64,000 nt of DNA from Microdochium bolleyi. Lineage: Eukaryota; Ascomycota; Sordariomycetes; Xylariales; Microdochiaceae. This document shows, one piece after another, positions 42,961 to 54,612 of this stretch (position 1 is its first letter; each line of letters opens with the position of its first letter). The stretch covers positions 1-64,000 of the forward strand of contig KQ964258.1 in the NCBI GenBank assembly GCA_001566295.1, in the 5' to 3' direction. The notes under the pieces are model-generated. The model did not search any database. It was not told the origin of the DNA and saw only the letters and a program-made list of their open reading frames with translations. The translations under genes were made by a program, and so were the position numbers.

Positions 42961-44864
42961 ATGGCAGGCATGGCAGGCCTGACAGTGTACAACTTCCCGC
43001 CTCAGCCGCCCAATTGGGACGCGGTCGGCAAGTTCTACATCAGCTTTTGCGTAGTGTGGTCAACGCTGCTATTCGCCGGAATCGCCTTCCTCGTGGCCAA
43101 CCGCCACAACCCCATCGTTCGCGTTCGAGGGCTCGTCCTGCCTGTCGCGGCTATCTTGTGCCTGCACTCCTACTGGGTCCTTGCGCAACTCGTGTATCCC
43201 ATCGGCTTGACCATGCCGCTCGTTCTCGCCTACGACATCCAGTACTTTTTCATGGGAATATGGTTCCCACTGGGTATCGCGTTGTTCCATGCCTTCAACA
43301 CACGGTTCCTCCACGTGGCGGAAATGCAGAAGCGGTTTCTACAGGTTGGCCATCGACAGAGGTCGTCTGCCGTTAAAAAGGGTGGTGGTCTTTTCTTATT
43401 CAAGCAGTTGATGGACAAGGACTTTGTCAACCGCATATTGTTATACATCGCTACCGGCATGGTTGTTCAGGTAAGACGATCCTACCATCTGGTATTGGCC
43501 ATGTGCTTGGCTTGGTATAAAAGACTTGTAGCTAACAATGCCTTTCATGAGTAGGTCCTCCTCACAGTGGGCATGTGGCTGGCGTGTCGCAAGTATCATC
43601 CCACTTTCGGATTACCAGGCACAGAGCTGAAAGGGGAGACATTGCCCGAGCAGCTCATACACCTGGGCCGTGGCTGGGAATGGTGGCCATCAGTTCTTTG
43701 GCAGTTCGTTTGGACGTGGATTGTAAGAAGAGCTTGAACACACCAGTCGAAAGGTTCACCACGAATCTAACACAAGACATCCTTCAGGTTGCTCCAATGC
43801 TGATTTGGAGAGCATGGGGAATCCACGACACTCTGGGGTGGCGCTTTCAGACTATCGGTTGCTGCCTGTCCAAGTAAGTTCGTCCTGCCAATCTTATTCC
43901 ATCTTCTCAATAACTAACTACAACATATCAAACAGTCTGCATGCAACACCAATGTTCCTCATCTCGACTTATGTCCCTGCCTTCGCACTAGTGAACAAGT
44001 TTTATGCTCCCAGTCAATGGTCAGTGTACAAACGTTAATGGATATAATTGAGTCAGGACACACACTCACCTATGCAGGATTCATCTCTCTGTACTCATGT
44101 TCGAGATCTTCACTATCTTTGTGCCATGCTGGCGGATATGGCGGCAGGCCGTGATGAAGACCCGTGCGGAGGAGTGGAATTCGAAACGCGGTTCAGCAGC
44201 AGGGACCACTGAATTGTCGAGAGACTCGTCATCCACCTCGTCGCTGAAGAGCGGCCACCATTCCAGACGGGGCGACAGTGGATGCGAGTCTCCGACCTGG
44301 GGGCTGCACCATTTGACAATGAGCTCACTCGAGAAAGCTCTCGCCGAGAGCCCTAGCGAGCTTCAAGATTTCTCTGCCTCTCGAGACTTTTCGGCCGAGA
44401 ACGTTGCGTATCTTCGTGCCGTGGCAGCATGGAAGGCGTCCTGGCCGGACTACGACCCCAGCCACGACAAGCTGTACGCCCTGTACAACGCAGCGCTGGA
44501 TATCTACACCGAACTCGTGAGCGAAAAGGACGCACAGTTTCCAGTCAACTTGTGTGCTGCGGAAGGGAAGCTCCTGAACTTCATGTTTGAGCATGCGGCT
44601 CGCATCATCTACGGCGACGTTATTGCGGACTCCATTTTGCCTTTTACTACAGTTCCCAGCATCTCCGCGGAGATTGAGCTACGCAGATTCTCAGGCCGGG
44701 TCGGTTATTGGGGTGAGATTCCATTGGGCTTTGACAGGGCTGTATTTGATAGCTCGTTTGCAGAGATCAAGTACCTGGTCTTCACGAATACCTGGCCGAG
44801 ATATGTACTCGAAAGAGAGAAAAGTCGATCTAGCTCATCTTCAGGCAGCAGCGAGATCCCATAG
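42961..44864 (+). CDS. 7TM receptor with C-terminal RGS domain
   Basis: Five exons (42961-43470, 43555-43722, 43788-43873, 43936-44019, 44078-44864) give 544 aa. Seven hydrophobic segments (first FYISFCVVWSTLLFAGIAFL, last near VLMFEIFTIFVPCWRIW) are followed by a Ser-rich linker and a region from about residue 340 ending in LVFTNTWPRYVLEREK. The C-terminal half has the helical pattern of an RGS box (NLCAAEGKLLNFMFEH..., then SFAEIKYLVF). This is the GprK / Rgs7-type architecture, where one protein both resembles a GPCR and speeds GTP hydrolysis on a G-alpha subunit. It should sit in the plasma membrane. The RGS assignment rests on architecture and motif memory. The ATG at 42961 is the first in frame. 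Confidence 0.85.
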
Positions 44865-45080
44865 TTCGAAACACACGAATATGAAACCTGCCCGTGATCA
44901 TTAGTGTTACCATCCGCTAGACCCAATAGCGTGCGTGGGGAAGAACGTACAACCAGCAACCATGATCTACCATGAACCACATATTGTTTTGTGAAGACGA
45001 GAACCAGAAGCGAGTAGACCGGCATAAGATTCGCAGCTATGTTGGCCTACTTGTAGTCTACCTTACCAAAGCAGTCCGCT

Positions 45081-46649
45081 CTAGATACCGACACCCCTCT
45101 GCTCAGCGTACTGGAGGAACTCCTCGTCCTTCTCTAATTGGGCAAAGCAGCTCTCCTCAATCCCGAAGCAAACCTCGAGACCCTCATCTGGGCCTGCATT
45201 TCTGACGCCTGCACGGGACGGCAGCACAAAAAAGAACCCCTCAAAACCGGGATGTGGCCACCGCACAGCGGCAGGCTTGCCAAAGCCAAAATCGTGCGCC
45301 TTGTACGAGTTCATGGTGTGCCAGTCGAACGCCATGCAGTCCAGGCTTAGGATCCAGTGCATGTCGAGCTCGGACCAGCGCAAGTCTTGTGCTCCGGCGG
45401 CATACTTGATCAGGTGTGCAACGTATGCAGGCGTTACTGAGTTGATGGAAGCGCGCACAGCGCGGGCGAGGACGGGCAGGGTCGAGTCGAGGTCGCCGAG
45501 GACAGCGCGTACTGTGAGATTCTCCGACTGGGGCATCGTGATGCAGGCGCCGATATACCGCGCCGGAATTGCCGGCTCGGCCCGTCCGCGAGCATTCACA
45601 GCATGGACCGCCTTCGACGGAGCGTCCGGAGCCGGCTTGACGAGAGGAGACTTGGCTCGCACAGTTGCGCGCCACATGATGGACAAGAGGGCGTCGTAAG
45701 TCGAGATCCAGTTTCCTGGCTCCTGGCCGGCACTGCACTTAGCCTTGAGGGCGTTCAGCTTGCTGCGAGGGAAGTGCCAGATTCGCGTTTTGACCACGGG
45801 CATCTTGAAGTCGACCGGTGGGGCAGCCGGAGGACCATCGCGGAGCTTCATGACTGGGAACTGACTCTCATACTGCATAATCTCTTCGGCGCTGTGAGTC
45901 CATTTGCCTGATGCCGACAGAATGCTTCGTGGGGAGACCTCATCTGTTGCGGCCGACAGACCATTGAGATCCCCCCCCTTAGCAAATGAAGCGGCGTACT
46001 GGGCCCAGGTGGTGAGCAGTCTCTCGAAACCCATGGCATCGCAGACCTGATGTGGAATGGCAAGGCCTAGAATCAACCCACCCTCGATGAACGTGACCTG
46101 TGCACCAGCAACGGCCGGGCCGTCCACGGAGACGTCATAAGATGGGATCGGGTTCCAGTGTTCTGCCACAAATAGAGGCGGCAACACCTTGGGCGAGTCG
46201 AGGATGTGGACAGGGAAGTCGTACTGGTCAAGGACAGCGAAGGCAGGAATTTCGGACGAGGGGGCTTCTTTCACATGGAGCGCAACGGTCGAGTCGGGCT
46301 TGACCCGAACGACAATGCGACGTGCGTCATTGTCGAAGTGAAGAGTCCCTGTCGTATGGTACGGTGTACTTGTTAGCAATGACGTGCGTGTCTTGGCCCA
46401 GATATCGTGGTGCTGGGACAAGATCTTACCTGCCAGCAGTGGGTAGTCGGCAAGAGTTCTTGCCAACCCTTCCACGAGGTTATTCACAACCTGCGTCTTG
46501 TCCGTCTGCGCAGGCAATTCAAAGATCTCGATCATGTGAACATAAAGCTTTGGCATGAGATGGTCAAGGTCAGAGAGCAGGTAGACTTTGTCCAGTCTGG
46601 CCCCAGAAGCCGTCGCAGGCTTGACGCGGATTTGTTGGTCGTCTGCCAT
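45081..46649 (-). CDS. HXXXD (BAHD-like) acyltransferase
   Basis: Two exons (46649-46430, 46348-45081) give 495 aa. The catalytic motif is IPHQVCDAMG (HxxxD) and the structural motif DFGFGKP (DFGWG-like). The family moves an acyl group from acyl-CoA to an alcohol or amine; fungal members include trichothecene 3-O-acetyltransferases. An 81-nt stretch (46349-46429) is in frame and stop-free but has GTAAGA, a GCTAAC branch and ACAG; removing it gives the conserved YPLLAGTLHFD. It therefore should be annotated as an intron. No signal peptide. Substrate unknown; no biosynthetic backbone gene is nearby. Confidence 0.88.
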   Translation of the reverse strand: MADDQQIRVKPATASGARLDKVYLLSDLDHLMPKLYVHMIEIFELPAQTDKTQVVNNLVEGLARTLADYPLLAGKILSQHHDIWAKTRTSLLTSTPYHTTGTLHFDNDARRIVVRVKPDSTVALHVKEAPSSEIPAFAVLDQYDFPVHILDSPKVLPPLFVAEHWNPIPSYDVSVDGPAVAGAQVTFIEGGLILGLAIPHQVCDAMGFERLLTTWAQYAASFAKGGDLNGLSAATDEVSPRSILSASGKWTHSAEEIMQYESQFPVMKLRDGPPAAPPVDFKMPVVKTRIWHFPRSKLNALKAKCSAGQEPGNWISTYDALLSIMWRATVRAKSPLVKPAPDAPSKAVHAVNARGRAEPAIPARYIGACITMPQSENLTVRAVLGDLDSTLPVLARAVRASINSVTPAYVAHLIKYAAGAQDLRWSELDMHWILSLDCMAFDWHTMNSYKAHDFGFGKPAAVRWPHPGFEGFFFVLPSRAGVRNAGPDEGLEVCFGIEESCFAQLEKDEEFLQYAEQRGVGI

Positions 46650-48087
46650 GGCGAAAATAATGCTGGCGAAGCTGGGGACCGGTTTATTGCGGGATGAAGT
46701 AATGCTGGGGGGTATTTGAGGTATGCAGAGAACAATGCAAATCAAAAGCACAAGGTTTCTGGAGTCGAAGTGACTTAAGATAACTCTGCTCCTGCAGGGA
46801 AAAAGCGAGCAGAGTGGGAGAGTCACAATGCGTGTCACATTTCAGCGGTATTTCAGCCCCATCCCATGGGCGCGACAAATCTGTCATGGGTGAGCCTGGT
46901 GATGACAGGGGGGTCCTCGGGGACCTCCCGCGATGGCGTTGGCAGTTCATCCGACAAGAGATGGATGATCACGCACGTGTTGCGCAAGTCGCCCTTGCAG
47001 GTGGATATGGCAACAAGACCTATGATGACCCGACCAGCCTCGTATGACACTCATTGAGCTCATGCTGCACAGATGCTACCAACAAAAAACCTAGCTTCGT
47101 GCAAACAATGCAGCCCTGCGGCGCCACCCGTTCGGGTTTGCTCTGTACTTTTGAACCCCGCCACGTTTCCCTAGCAATCTTGTAGCGGTTTGAGTATTCC
47201 GATCGTCGAAGCAAATTTGTGTATGTCTGATCTTGCCGTTGCAGCCATCAACCTGCGCCAGACACTTGAAGACACCTGAATACCCAAGAGCGGCGGAAAG
47301 ATGACCGGCTGTGCCACCTCAAGAAGAAGGGCTTTTTGGCGTCGGATTGTCAATGGGCGAGAACCGATGGTGATATGACGCAGTGTAGTATGAGAAGCAG
47401 CGTATCAAGAAATGACCTTATGCGCGAGGAACTGTTGGTTACAGATGCTTGTATCCGACTGTCTTGCCTTGTTTGCTTGCCTTGGCCAAGCATTGGCAAT
47501 CTGGGTCGGCTGGGTTTCGTCAGATCCCCGAACTCCACATGTCACAACCGCCACGCATTTATCCGCCCATATCGTAAGGGTTCGATTCGTGTGGTCTCAA
47601 CGGTGACGCGGCAACGGAGTTCCCTGCTCCCGACAGACCCCGGCCGACTGTGCCGTACGGATGCCATCCGCAGCCCTACGATTGGTGAGGATATGTGGGG
47701 TGAAGCTCTCGCGATCGTGAAGACAGATGACAAGACTCCTGTTCAGCAAATTCTGTGCCAGGGGTTCGTGACGTGCCCGTTATATACTGGTGGATCGACA
47801 GATGCAAGGGTAAAAAACGGCTTCATGGCAATCAAACAACATGTTCCTGACCGACCAACACTACGGCTTTAGATCCTGCTCCACAGAGAAGGTGGACTTC
47901 GTCCTGCCACGATGGCTGAGGATTATATTTGCTCGAGGAAACCCCAAGTCGGAGCTCAACTTGCAATCCGACACTTGCGTGCTCAATTCTCTTGTCGTCC
48001 CAGTCAGGCAATCAAGCTGCTCGGCGGCCAATCGCCTCGTCACACGGAAACACAGTCTGAACACGCCACAAGATTGTCAGAACAACC
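46650..48087. other. Intergenic region, no gene seen
   Basis: 1438 nt between two divergent starts. A 178-codon open frame (47336-47872) covers part of it, but it lacks composition or motifs of a protein. Presumed to hold both promoters. Confidence 0.4.
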
Positions 48088-49496
48088 ATGATTGATGCAG
48101 ATGCACGATCTGTCCAGCTGGGCGATTTTCCACTAGCTATCGCTGTTATCACCCTCGCGCTGTTGCCTTTTGCGGTTGGGACCGTGAGCATTCGTACCGC
48201 CGTTCGTGTTCGGGATGGCAGCTTTGGCTTGGACGATGGCCTGCTCCTTGCAGGAGTGGTAAGACATCTCCCTTCTTCCTTTCCGAGCCCCTTCTATCAC
48301 TGGAGAATCAGGATTCAAAGGCCTACGGGACCGACATCGATCTGATCTGTTCTGATATAGGTGGCCTACATTGCCGATATTGGATTGGCTGCTCATGGAG
48401 TGTCTGTAGGAATCGGATCAAAGAACGCCGATATGAACGTCTGGATGCAGTCAGAGGCCCAGAAATTCTATATTATCTGGATCACTGTCTACGTCACGGC
48501 TGTCGCATTCATCAAGTCTTCAGTGTGTCTCACATTGCTGCGTGTTTGCTCCGACTCAAGGTCGTTTATCAAACGTGCGACCTGGGTGCTGCTCGCCCTT
48601 ACTTGGGCGTCATTCTGTGTCACCTTTTTCGGCATCCTCACATTTCGTCGACCAGTCGAAGCCAATTGGAACACGACATTAGTCGTCGAGGGCAAGGCAA
48701 CATGTGCCACCCCCGAGACTCTGATTGGCATCAGCCACGCCAACACCGCATCAAGCATCGTAACCGACGTTGCTTGTGTTATTCTCCCCGGAATGCTTCT
48801 CTGGGACACCCAAATGGCCCTCAAGGCCAAGATTCAAGTTTCGATTCTTCTGTCGTTGGCTTCGGTGTAAGACTGTCCACAATCCCTGACAGTTTTCTGT
48901 CTGGTACTAATGAAAGGTGTAGTGCGTCCGTGACAACAATGATTCGAGCTCCATTCATTTCGCGGTACAAAAACCCGACAGATAACCTTATGTGTATGTT
49001 TTCGCTGAGGACGCAACAAATTGCGTCCTCAAGAACAGGCTTGGTAGCCCAATTTCGCTGACGGACGGGGCTGCAAACAGATTACATTGGCTTCATCGTA
49101 CTCCTCTCCTGTATCGAGCTAGCAGTCGGCCTGATTGCAGCATCTCTTCCTGCTGTGCGTCGCCTCTACAAAGAGTTTTTTGGCAGCAAGACCGATACCT
49201 TCGACACCTCGCAAAACTCCAAGAGTCTTGTCACGATCGGTGGCAGCGGCGCGTTACGAGCGCGTGCCGACCGACCAAAGTCGCACCGAGTCTTTTCGAA
49301 CCCATCCGACCGCGGCACGACGACAACGAACATTAACGGAGGCGAGGGAACTTGGGAACGACTGCATGATGCTGAGTCATGCAGTGCTGACGGGGTGTCA
49401 GTTCAGGAGCCACAATCCACGGCGGGACACATCAAAAAAGTGCACACATACTCGGTCGAGATGGAACCCGTGAAGAAAAGAAAGGAGGGGCAATGA
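48088..49496 (+). CDS. Rhodopsin-domain (Pth11-related) membrane protein
   Basis: Four exons (48088-48258, 48361-48866, 48923-48993, 49081-49496) give 387 aa. It has seven predicted membrane helices with FGLDDGLLLAGV after helix 1, FYIIWITVYVTAVAFIKSSV, NANTASSIVTDV-like HANTASSIVTD, and ASVTTMIRAPF. This is the fungal rhodopsin-domain family (PF20684) that contains Pth11-like receptors. No CFEM domain precedes it. The cytoplasmic tail of about 120 residues is polar. It is probably a plasma-membrane sensor; no ligand is suggested by context. Confidence 0.86.
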
Positions 49497-51391
49497 ACCA
49501 CCATACACGAGTCGCACACCGCCCCTGTTGGTTCTGCTGCAGTGCTATGGCAGCTACTGTATTGCATGCATCGCCTAGTCCTTTATGGAACGTACAGTGG
49601 CGCGGTGGCGCCTGGTGGCCAGTCGGGACTTGGTGGCGCTCAAACAAACACTGCTGGAACAGAAACAGGCTGTCGTAAAGGTCTGTGATATATGGCATGA
49701 TTTAACCTTCTGGTCCTAGGATATCCTTGTTGAATCAATCGGCCATGCGACTCGGTATAGTTGAGATAGAGTATTGCACTGCTGAACCTGTGCATGCTTG
49801 GTACATAAAAACCCTGCTCATTCCTAGCCCAACGAATGATCTCATGGCGGGCCATGCCGCTGAGGGCCCATGAACTTTCCTTGGTTACGTTGAACCACAG
49901 GTCGAAGAGCTCGGCATTGAAGTGGTGCAGAAGATTCCCTTCCATAATGGTGATGCTATGTGAAAGTATACAGCTAGTATCACCTCTCAGGCTTGTGCAA
50001 CTGTGCCACCGGATCGCCCCTCACCACGTTCGCGGCGCATGCGCATGCTCCCTTTGGCCCTTGACTATTCGAGCGAATTGTGCCACAACCTCCCGTGGAC
50101 TAGCCAGCTTATTACGCAAGGATGTGCTTTACTCCCTGGGCCATTTTGGGGTGCATGCTAGCGGCTTGCATTTGAGTGATGTTGTATTGAAAGTGGTGTT
50201 GCAGGTTTTGTCGATGTAGGGGGTCTGACAGTAGCCCTGGTGTCTCAAGGCTGCCAGTCCCAGGACAAGAGTGGTTGTACAGCGTTAATCATAAACCCCA
50301 TATGTGCATTTGCTTTCCAGGAAAATCCCTCCCCCAAAGACCCAACATGCGGCGCAGGATGCATCGTGCCGCCGACCGGCGCCGAGGACAACGCATGAAA
50401 GCCGCCCGTGCCGCCCCGTGGCCAGCCAGGCTCAGAGGCTTATGCAGGACAGGACAACAAACACGGGAACTTTCGCCCTGCCCAACTCGAGCAAAGATCT
50501 GCTTGCCCCGTGCACACCATCCTGTAATCATACTCCACCACCCCGGGCCGTGAATCTGGCTGAACGAAGAAGAAATACTCCCTACTGTCTTGCATTGCCA
50601 TGGTCAGGACTTCGGGAGGGACAAGATTGAGACAACGCGGCTTCCACCGGAACCTGGACCGATCGCGCAGCGTGCAAAGGACGAGCGAGCGATCTCGGAC
50701 GGCGTGGCTTCGGTCGGGCGGTTCAGGTAGATAACGAACAGTGCCGCGAGTAGGCCCCCAGGGTCCCCTTATCTCTGATGCAACCCTATGCCATGCGCGG
50801 AGTACCATACACCCTGGTCTAGACTAACACTGGAAGTTCGGGGAGGAGTCCCGGGGAGAAACATCTCCAGACTAGGTGCATGTGCACAGCTGAGCCCCTC
50901 CCCGCCAGAGACACGGCTTATCATTGCCAAGAACATCACTCCGCGTATGCGCCAGCCCGCAGGCTTCAGCTGTGCAAGCCTCGCCGCACGGCATTGCCCA
51001 AGTACGGAGAACAGCTCATGACGGAATGCTAGCCTCTATGCATTCCGGATAGACCCTGGATTCCGAAATGCCTTGGCCCACCAAGGCAGCATAGCTCTTC
51101 CGTTCAAGATCAGCCCCGCCCGAATGTCGTTAGTCCTTATCTGTCGTGTCATGCTCTGGCACGACTTACGTGGTACACCGTAGTCATGTTGCATGCACAT
51201 GGCGCACGCCTCGCGTGGCGGGAACTTTCCTGAGCCCGTGTTAAGCATCTGGAAGACTCTGCCGTGCATGTGTGGTCCATGCCACGTGGGCATCGAGTTC
51301 CGGCACGCGGAGTATAAGTAAACGGGCTAGACCTCAGTTCTCGATGGGGAAGCCATCCATCAAGACAATCAGCTTCCATCTGATACTGATC
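49497..51391. promoter_or_regulatory. Long intergenic region and amine oxidase promoter
   Basis: 1895 nt. The left part holds no supportable gene; a 101-codon minus frame at 49640-49945 is the best candidate but unconvincing. Upstream of the amine oxidase are four HGATAR sites: AGATAA 50729-50734, TTATCT 50769-50774, TTATCA 50918-50923 and TTATCT 51137-51142. GATA factors of the AreA/NIT2 type use such sites for nitrogen control. A TATA box (TATAAG) is at 51313-51318. Confidence 0.5.
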
Positions 51392-54040
51392 ATGGCTCTC
51401 TTCAAAACACTAGTCTTGGGCCTTCTGGCCACGCCAGCGGTCCATGCTGCACCCAGCCCGTTTCGCTACGCCTCTGGCGGCGCGGCACACTCTAAGATGG
51501 CACGTGAAGCTCTCAACACGACTTGCAAAGTGCCCTCGCCCTTGGCAGCAGAGACCACAACCGCACATAAACCCACGCCCTTCACCCTGTTGACCAGTGA
51601 GGAGGTCCACTCGATCGTAGAGTGGCTCTTTGCCCCCGAGCGGGCTCTCAACCTCACAGATGCCTCTCTTCCGGAGCTCGCGATGACCGACAACTACCTG
51701 AGACACATTGAGGAGCTGAAACCAAACAAGACAGACGTGCTTGCCTACCTCGACGGTGGGGTTCCCATGCCTCGCTTCGCCCGCGTGTTGATTCACGAGG
51801 GCGCCGCGGCGGTCCCTGGTGTAGTCGACTACTATGTGAGTGGCATCCTAGCCCACTCAGCCACACCGTTGATTCTTGTTTGAACCACAAAGCTGACCCA
51901 GACGTATCAATAGGTTGGTCCTCTTCCGATCTCGGCAGAGACGACCATGAAGCCTCTTGATTACTTCTACAACGGTGTCAACGGTCCCAAAGTTCTGTTC
52001 AATGGTGCCCATCACGACGGCCCTCGGGCGGCTGCCATTGACAAGTTCATAGCCAAGGAGATGACTGCAATGGCAGACATTACCCTTGATGTCTTTGGCT
52101 TGGCATTTTACGGTACCGAGGATAACCGTACAACTTTCTCCTACTTCGTTACCAACCCTTACTCCAGGGATGGCACTCAGGGCCTGGGATGGAGCATGTG
52201 GCGTCGTGGCGGCAACACCATCGCGTCATATGCGCAACCCACGGACCTCAATATCCGATGGGAGATTGGCGGCACAGATCCCTCTCTATACAAACTTGAC
52301 ATGATTGTATATGACAACAAGATCTACCGCTCTGCAGCGGAGTTCAGGTCTGCGTGGAAAGCCGGTGACCTTACCATTCGCCCGAAGCTCACGGGAGATT
52401 CCGCCTACGTGTACAAGGACCGCAAGGGACCCGTGCGCGATCTTGAGAACCGCATGGCCCCGACTACCATCGAACCGGACGGAAAACGGTACAAGCTTGA
52501 CACGAAGAACAAATACATCGAGTACATGGGATGGAAGTTCTACACGCGGTTTGATCATGACGTTGGTCTCCAATTCTACGATGTCAAGTTCAAGGATGAA
52601 CGTGTTCTCTACGAGCTCTCTATGCAAGGTCTGTCTATCAACCACCCGTAACTCTCCCACGAGCACGAGTCCTTATTGCGTGCAATCCGACTGGAACTGA
52701 CACGCCTCGCACAGACGCCATTGCTCAGTATGCTGGTAACCAACCGTTCCAAGGCAGCACGGCTTACATGGACCGGCACTACGGCATCGGATCCTTGCTG
52801 AACAGACTGATCCCTGGCTATGACTGCCCTTACCATGCCACATACTGGAGTGCTGAGTACAACTCGGGCCTGGAAAAGAAACGCACAAACAACTCCATCT
52901 GCATCTTCGAGACTGACATCGGGACTCCCATCACGCGCCACACTGAGCCAAGCGGCCCCCGTCGCCCTGGATATCTGCAGTCTACCAAGGGCTCCAAGCT
53001 TATCATCCGCCAGATTGCGACTGTCGGCAACTATGACTATCTTTGGGACTATGTAAGTAGTAAACTTCCGCTTTTGTGTTGCCACACCATGTCGCCCACC
53101 ACAAATGCACTAATATAATGACCACAATGCGCAGGCGTTCTATGTCGACGGCACCATCACCGTCGATGCGTATGCTTCCGGCTATGTGCAAGCGACTTAC
53201 TACCGCCCAGAGGACAAGGGCCAGTGGGGGCCTCGCATCAATGACCTTGTCTCGGGCACGCTGCACACGCACGTCATGAACTTCAAGGCCGATTTTGACC
53301 TGATCGACACGGCCAACTCATTCATTAAGACGGATATTGTGGTCGAGAACGTGACCAAGGAATGGGCGCCGGAGCTGGGCGAGTTTGAGATGATGCGGTA
53401 CAACTTCACCACCATCAGCTCCGAGTCCCAGGGCCTCCTGCCTGGCATCGCCAACGGGCAGACCATGTACACGGTCGAGAATACGGCCAAGAAAAACAAG
53501 TGGGGAGAGGCGCGCGGGTACCGCATCATTCCGGGGCTCAGCAACGTCGGCCTCACGTCCAAGACGAACCCGTTCTTCCTCAAGTCGGCCGAATTCGCTA
53601 AGCAACCATTCGCCGTGAGTCGGCACAAGGACACGGAGCAGGCGTCGTCGTCAGCGCTGAACCAGAACGTGCCGCTGGCACCGCCTGTTGAGTTCTGGAA
53701 GTTCTTCGAGGACGACGAGGACCTTGTCCAGCAGGACATTGTGGCCTGGGTCAACCTGGGCATGCAGCACTACACACGCGCCGAGGACATGCCCAACACG
53801 CTCATGTCTGAAGCGCACTCAAGCATCATGTTCGCGCCCATGAACTGGGGTGACGCAGAGCTCACGGTAGATCTGCAGAACGCTGTCATCTACAACGACA
53901 TACCAGGTCACGAGGGCCAAGTGCTGCCCGAGACTAACGGGGTCTCTCCCCCCGCGTGGTATACATTGAGCGCTGCGGACGAGCTGCTGGGTGTCTTTGA
54001 GGGCGTTGGGATCGGCAAGACAACACCGCACGCGGGCTGA
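51392..54040 (+). CDS. Secreted copper amine oxidase
   Basis: Four exons (51392-51835, 51914-52628, 52715-53052, 53135-54040) give 800 aa with a signal peptide (MALFKTLVLGLLATPAVHA). The cofactor site is TVGNYDY with Tyr493 expected to become topaquinone. Copper ligands are HTHVMNF (two His) and the later His in EAHSSIMFAPMNW. It oxidises primary amines to aldehydes, releasing ammonia and peroxide. N-glycosylation sites are frequent, fitting secretion. The GATA sites upstream suggest nitrogen control. The next gene, an FAD/Rieske oxidoreductase on the same strand, may take part in amine use. Confidence 0.95.
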
Positions 54041-54612
54041 TCCAGTGGATTCAAATGATCTCCATCATCAACGCGAATAGTAAACCGGTGTAAAGAGGTC
54101 AGATGACGATAATGAGCAATGAGCATGAATGCCAAGTAAAGGGCCGATACAGGGGAGCCAGGCTGGCCTGCATTCGCGGAACATAAGCTCCACCACGGGG
54201 CTCCTCATGATGACGAGAGACTGATGGATGTCCGGGGCGAACAACAGATCCCCCACCAGCCACCCAAGGATATTCGAGCAATTGACAATAGATGGACCAA
54301 TCACTTTAGCCTGCAGGAGAAATTAAAACTATATCATTGGATGGTCAAGGTCTTGGCAGGTTCGATTGTCGTAATGCTGACCCTTATACACGTGCAATAA
54401 AGACGAGCTCACATGATGTGGGCTTCAATAGTAGCGACAGTCCTGCTTAGCGGCCCAACTACACTTTCACTTGCCCGGCTCTCTCAAACCTGACTACTGA
54501 CGGAACGTTCCGTCGCCATCTCCTGGTGACTCTCCCCAAGACCTTGTTTACAGCCGCAACTCGCAAGCCACAACCCAAGTTCGCCATTGCCTCTCGAATC
54601 CCCCATTTCAGA
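54041..54612. other. Intergenic region
   Basis: 572 nt between the amine oxidase and the FAD/Rieske gene. The reading frame of the latter extends upstream to 54526 without another ATG. No other feature recognised. Confidence 0.4.

Noticed and set aside
47336..47872. 178-codon plus-strand open frame
   Set aside because: No family pattern, irregular composition and no splice context.
49640..49945. 101-codon minus-strand open frame
   Set aside because: Somewhat protein-like but no domain, no partner exons and no support from context.
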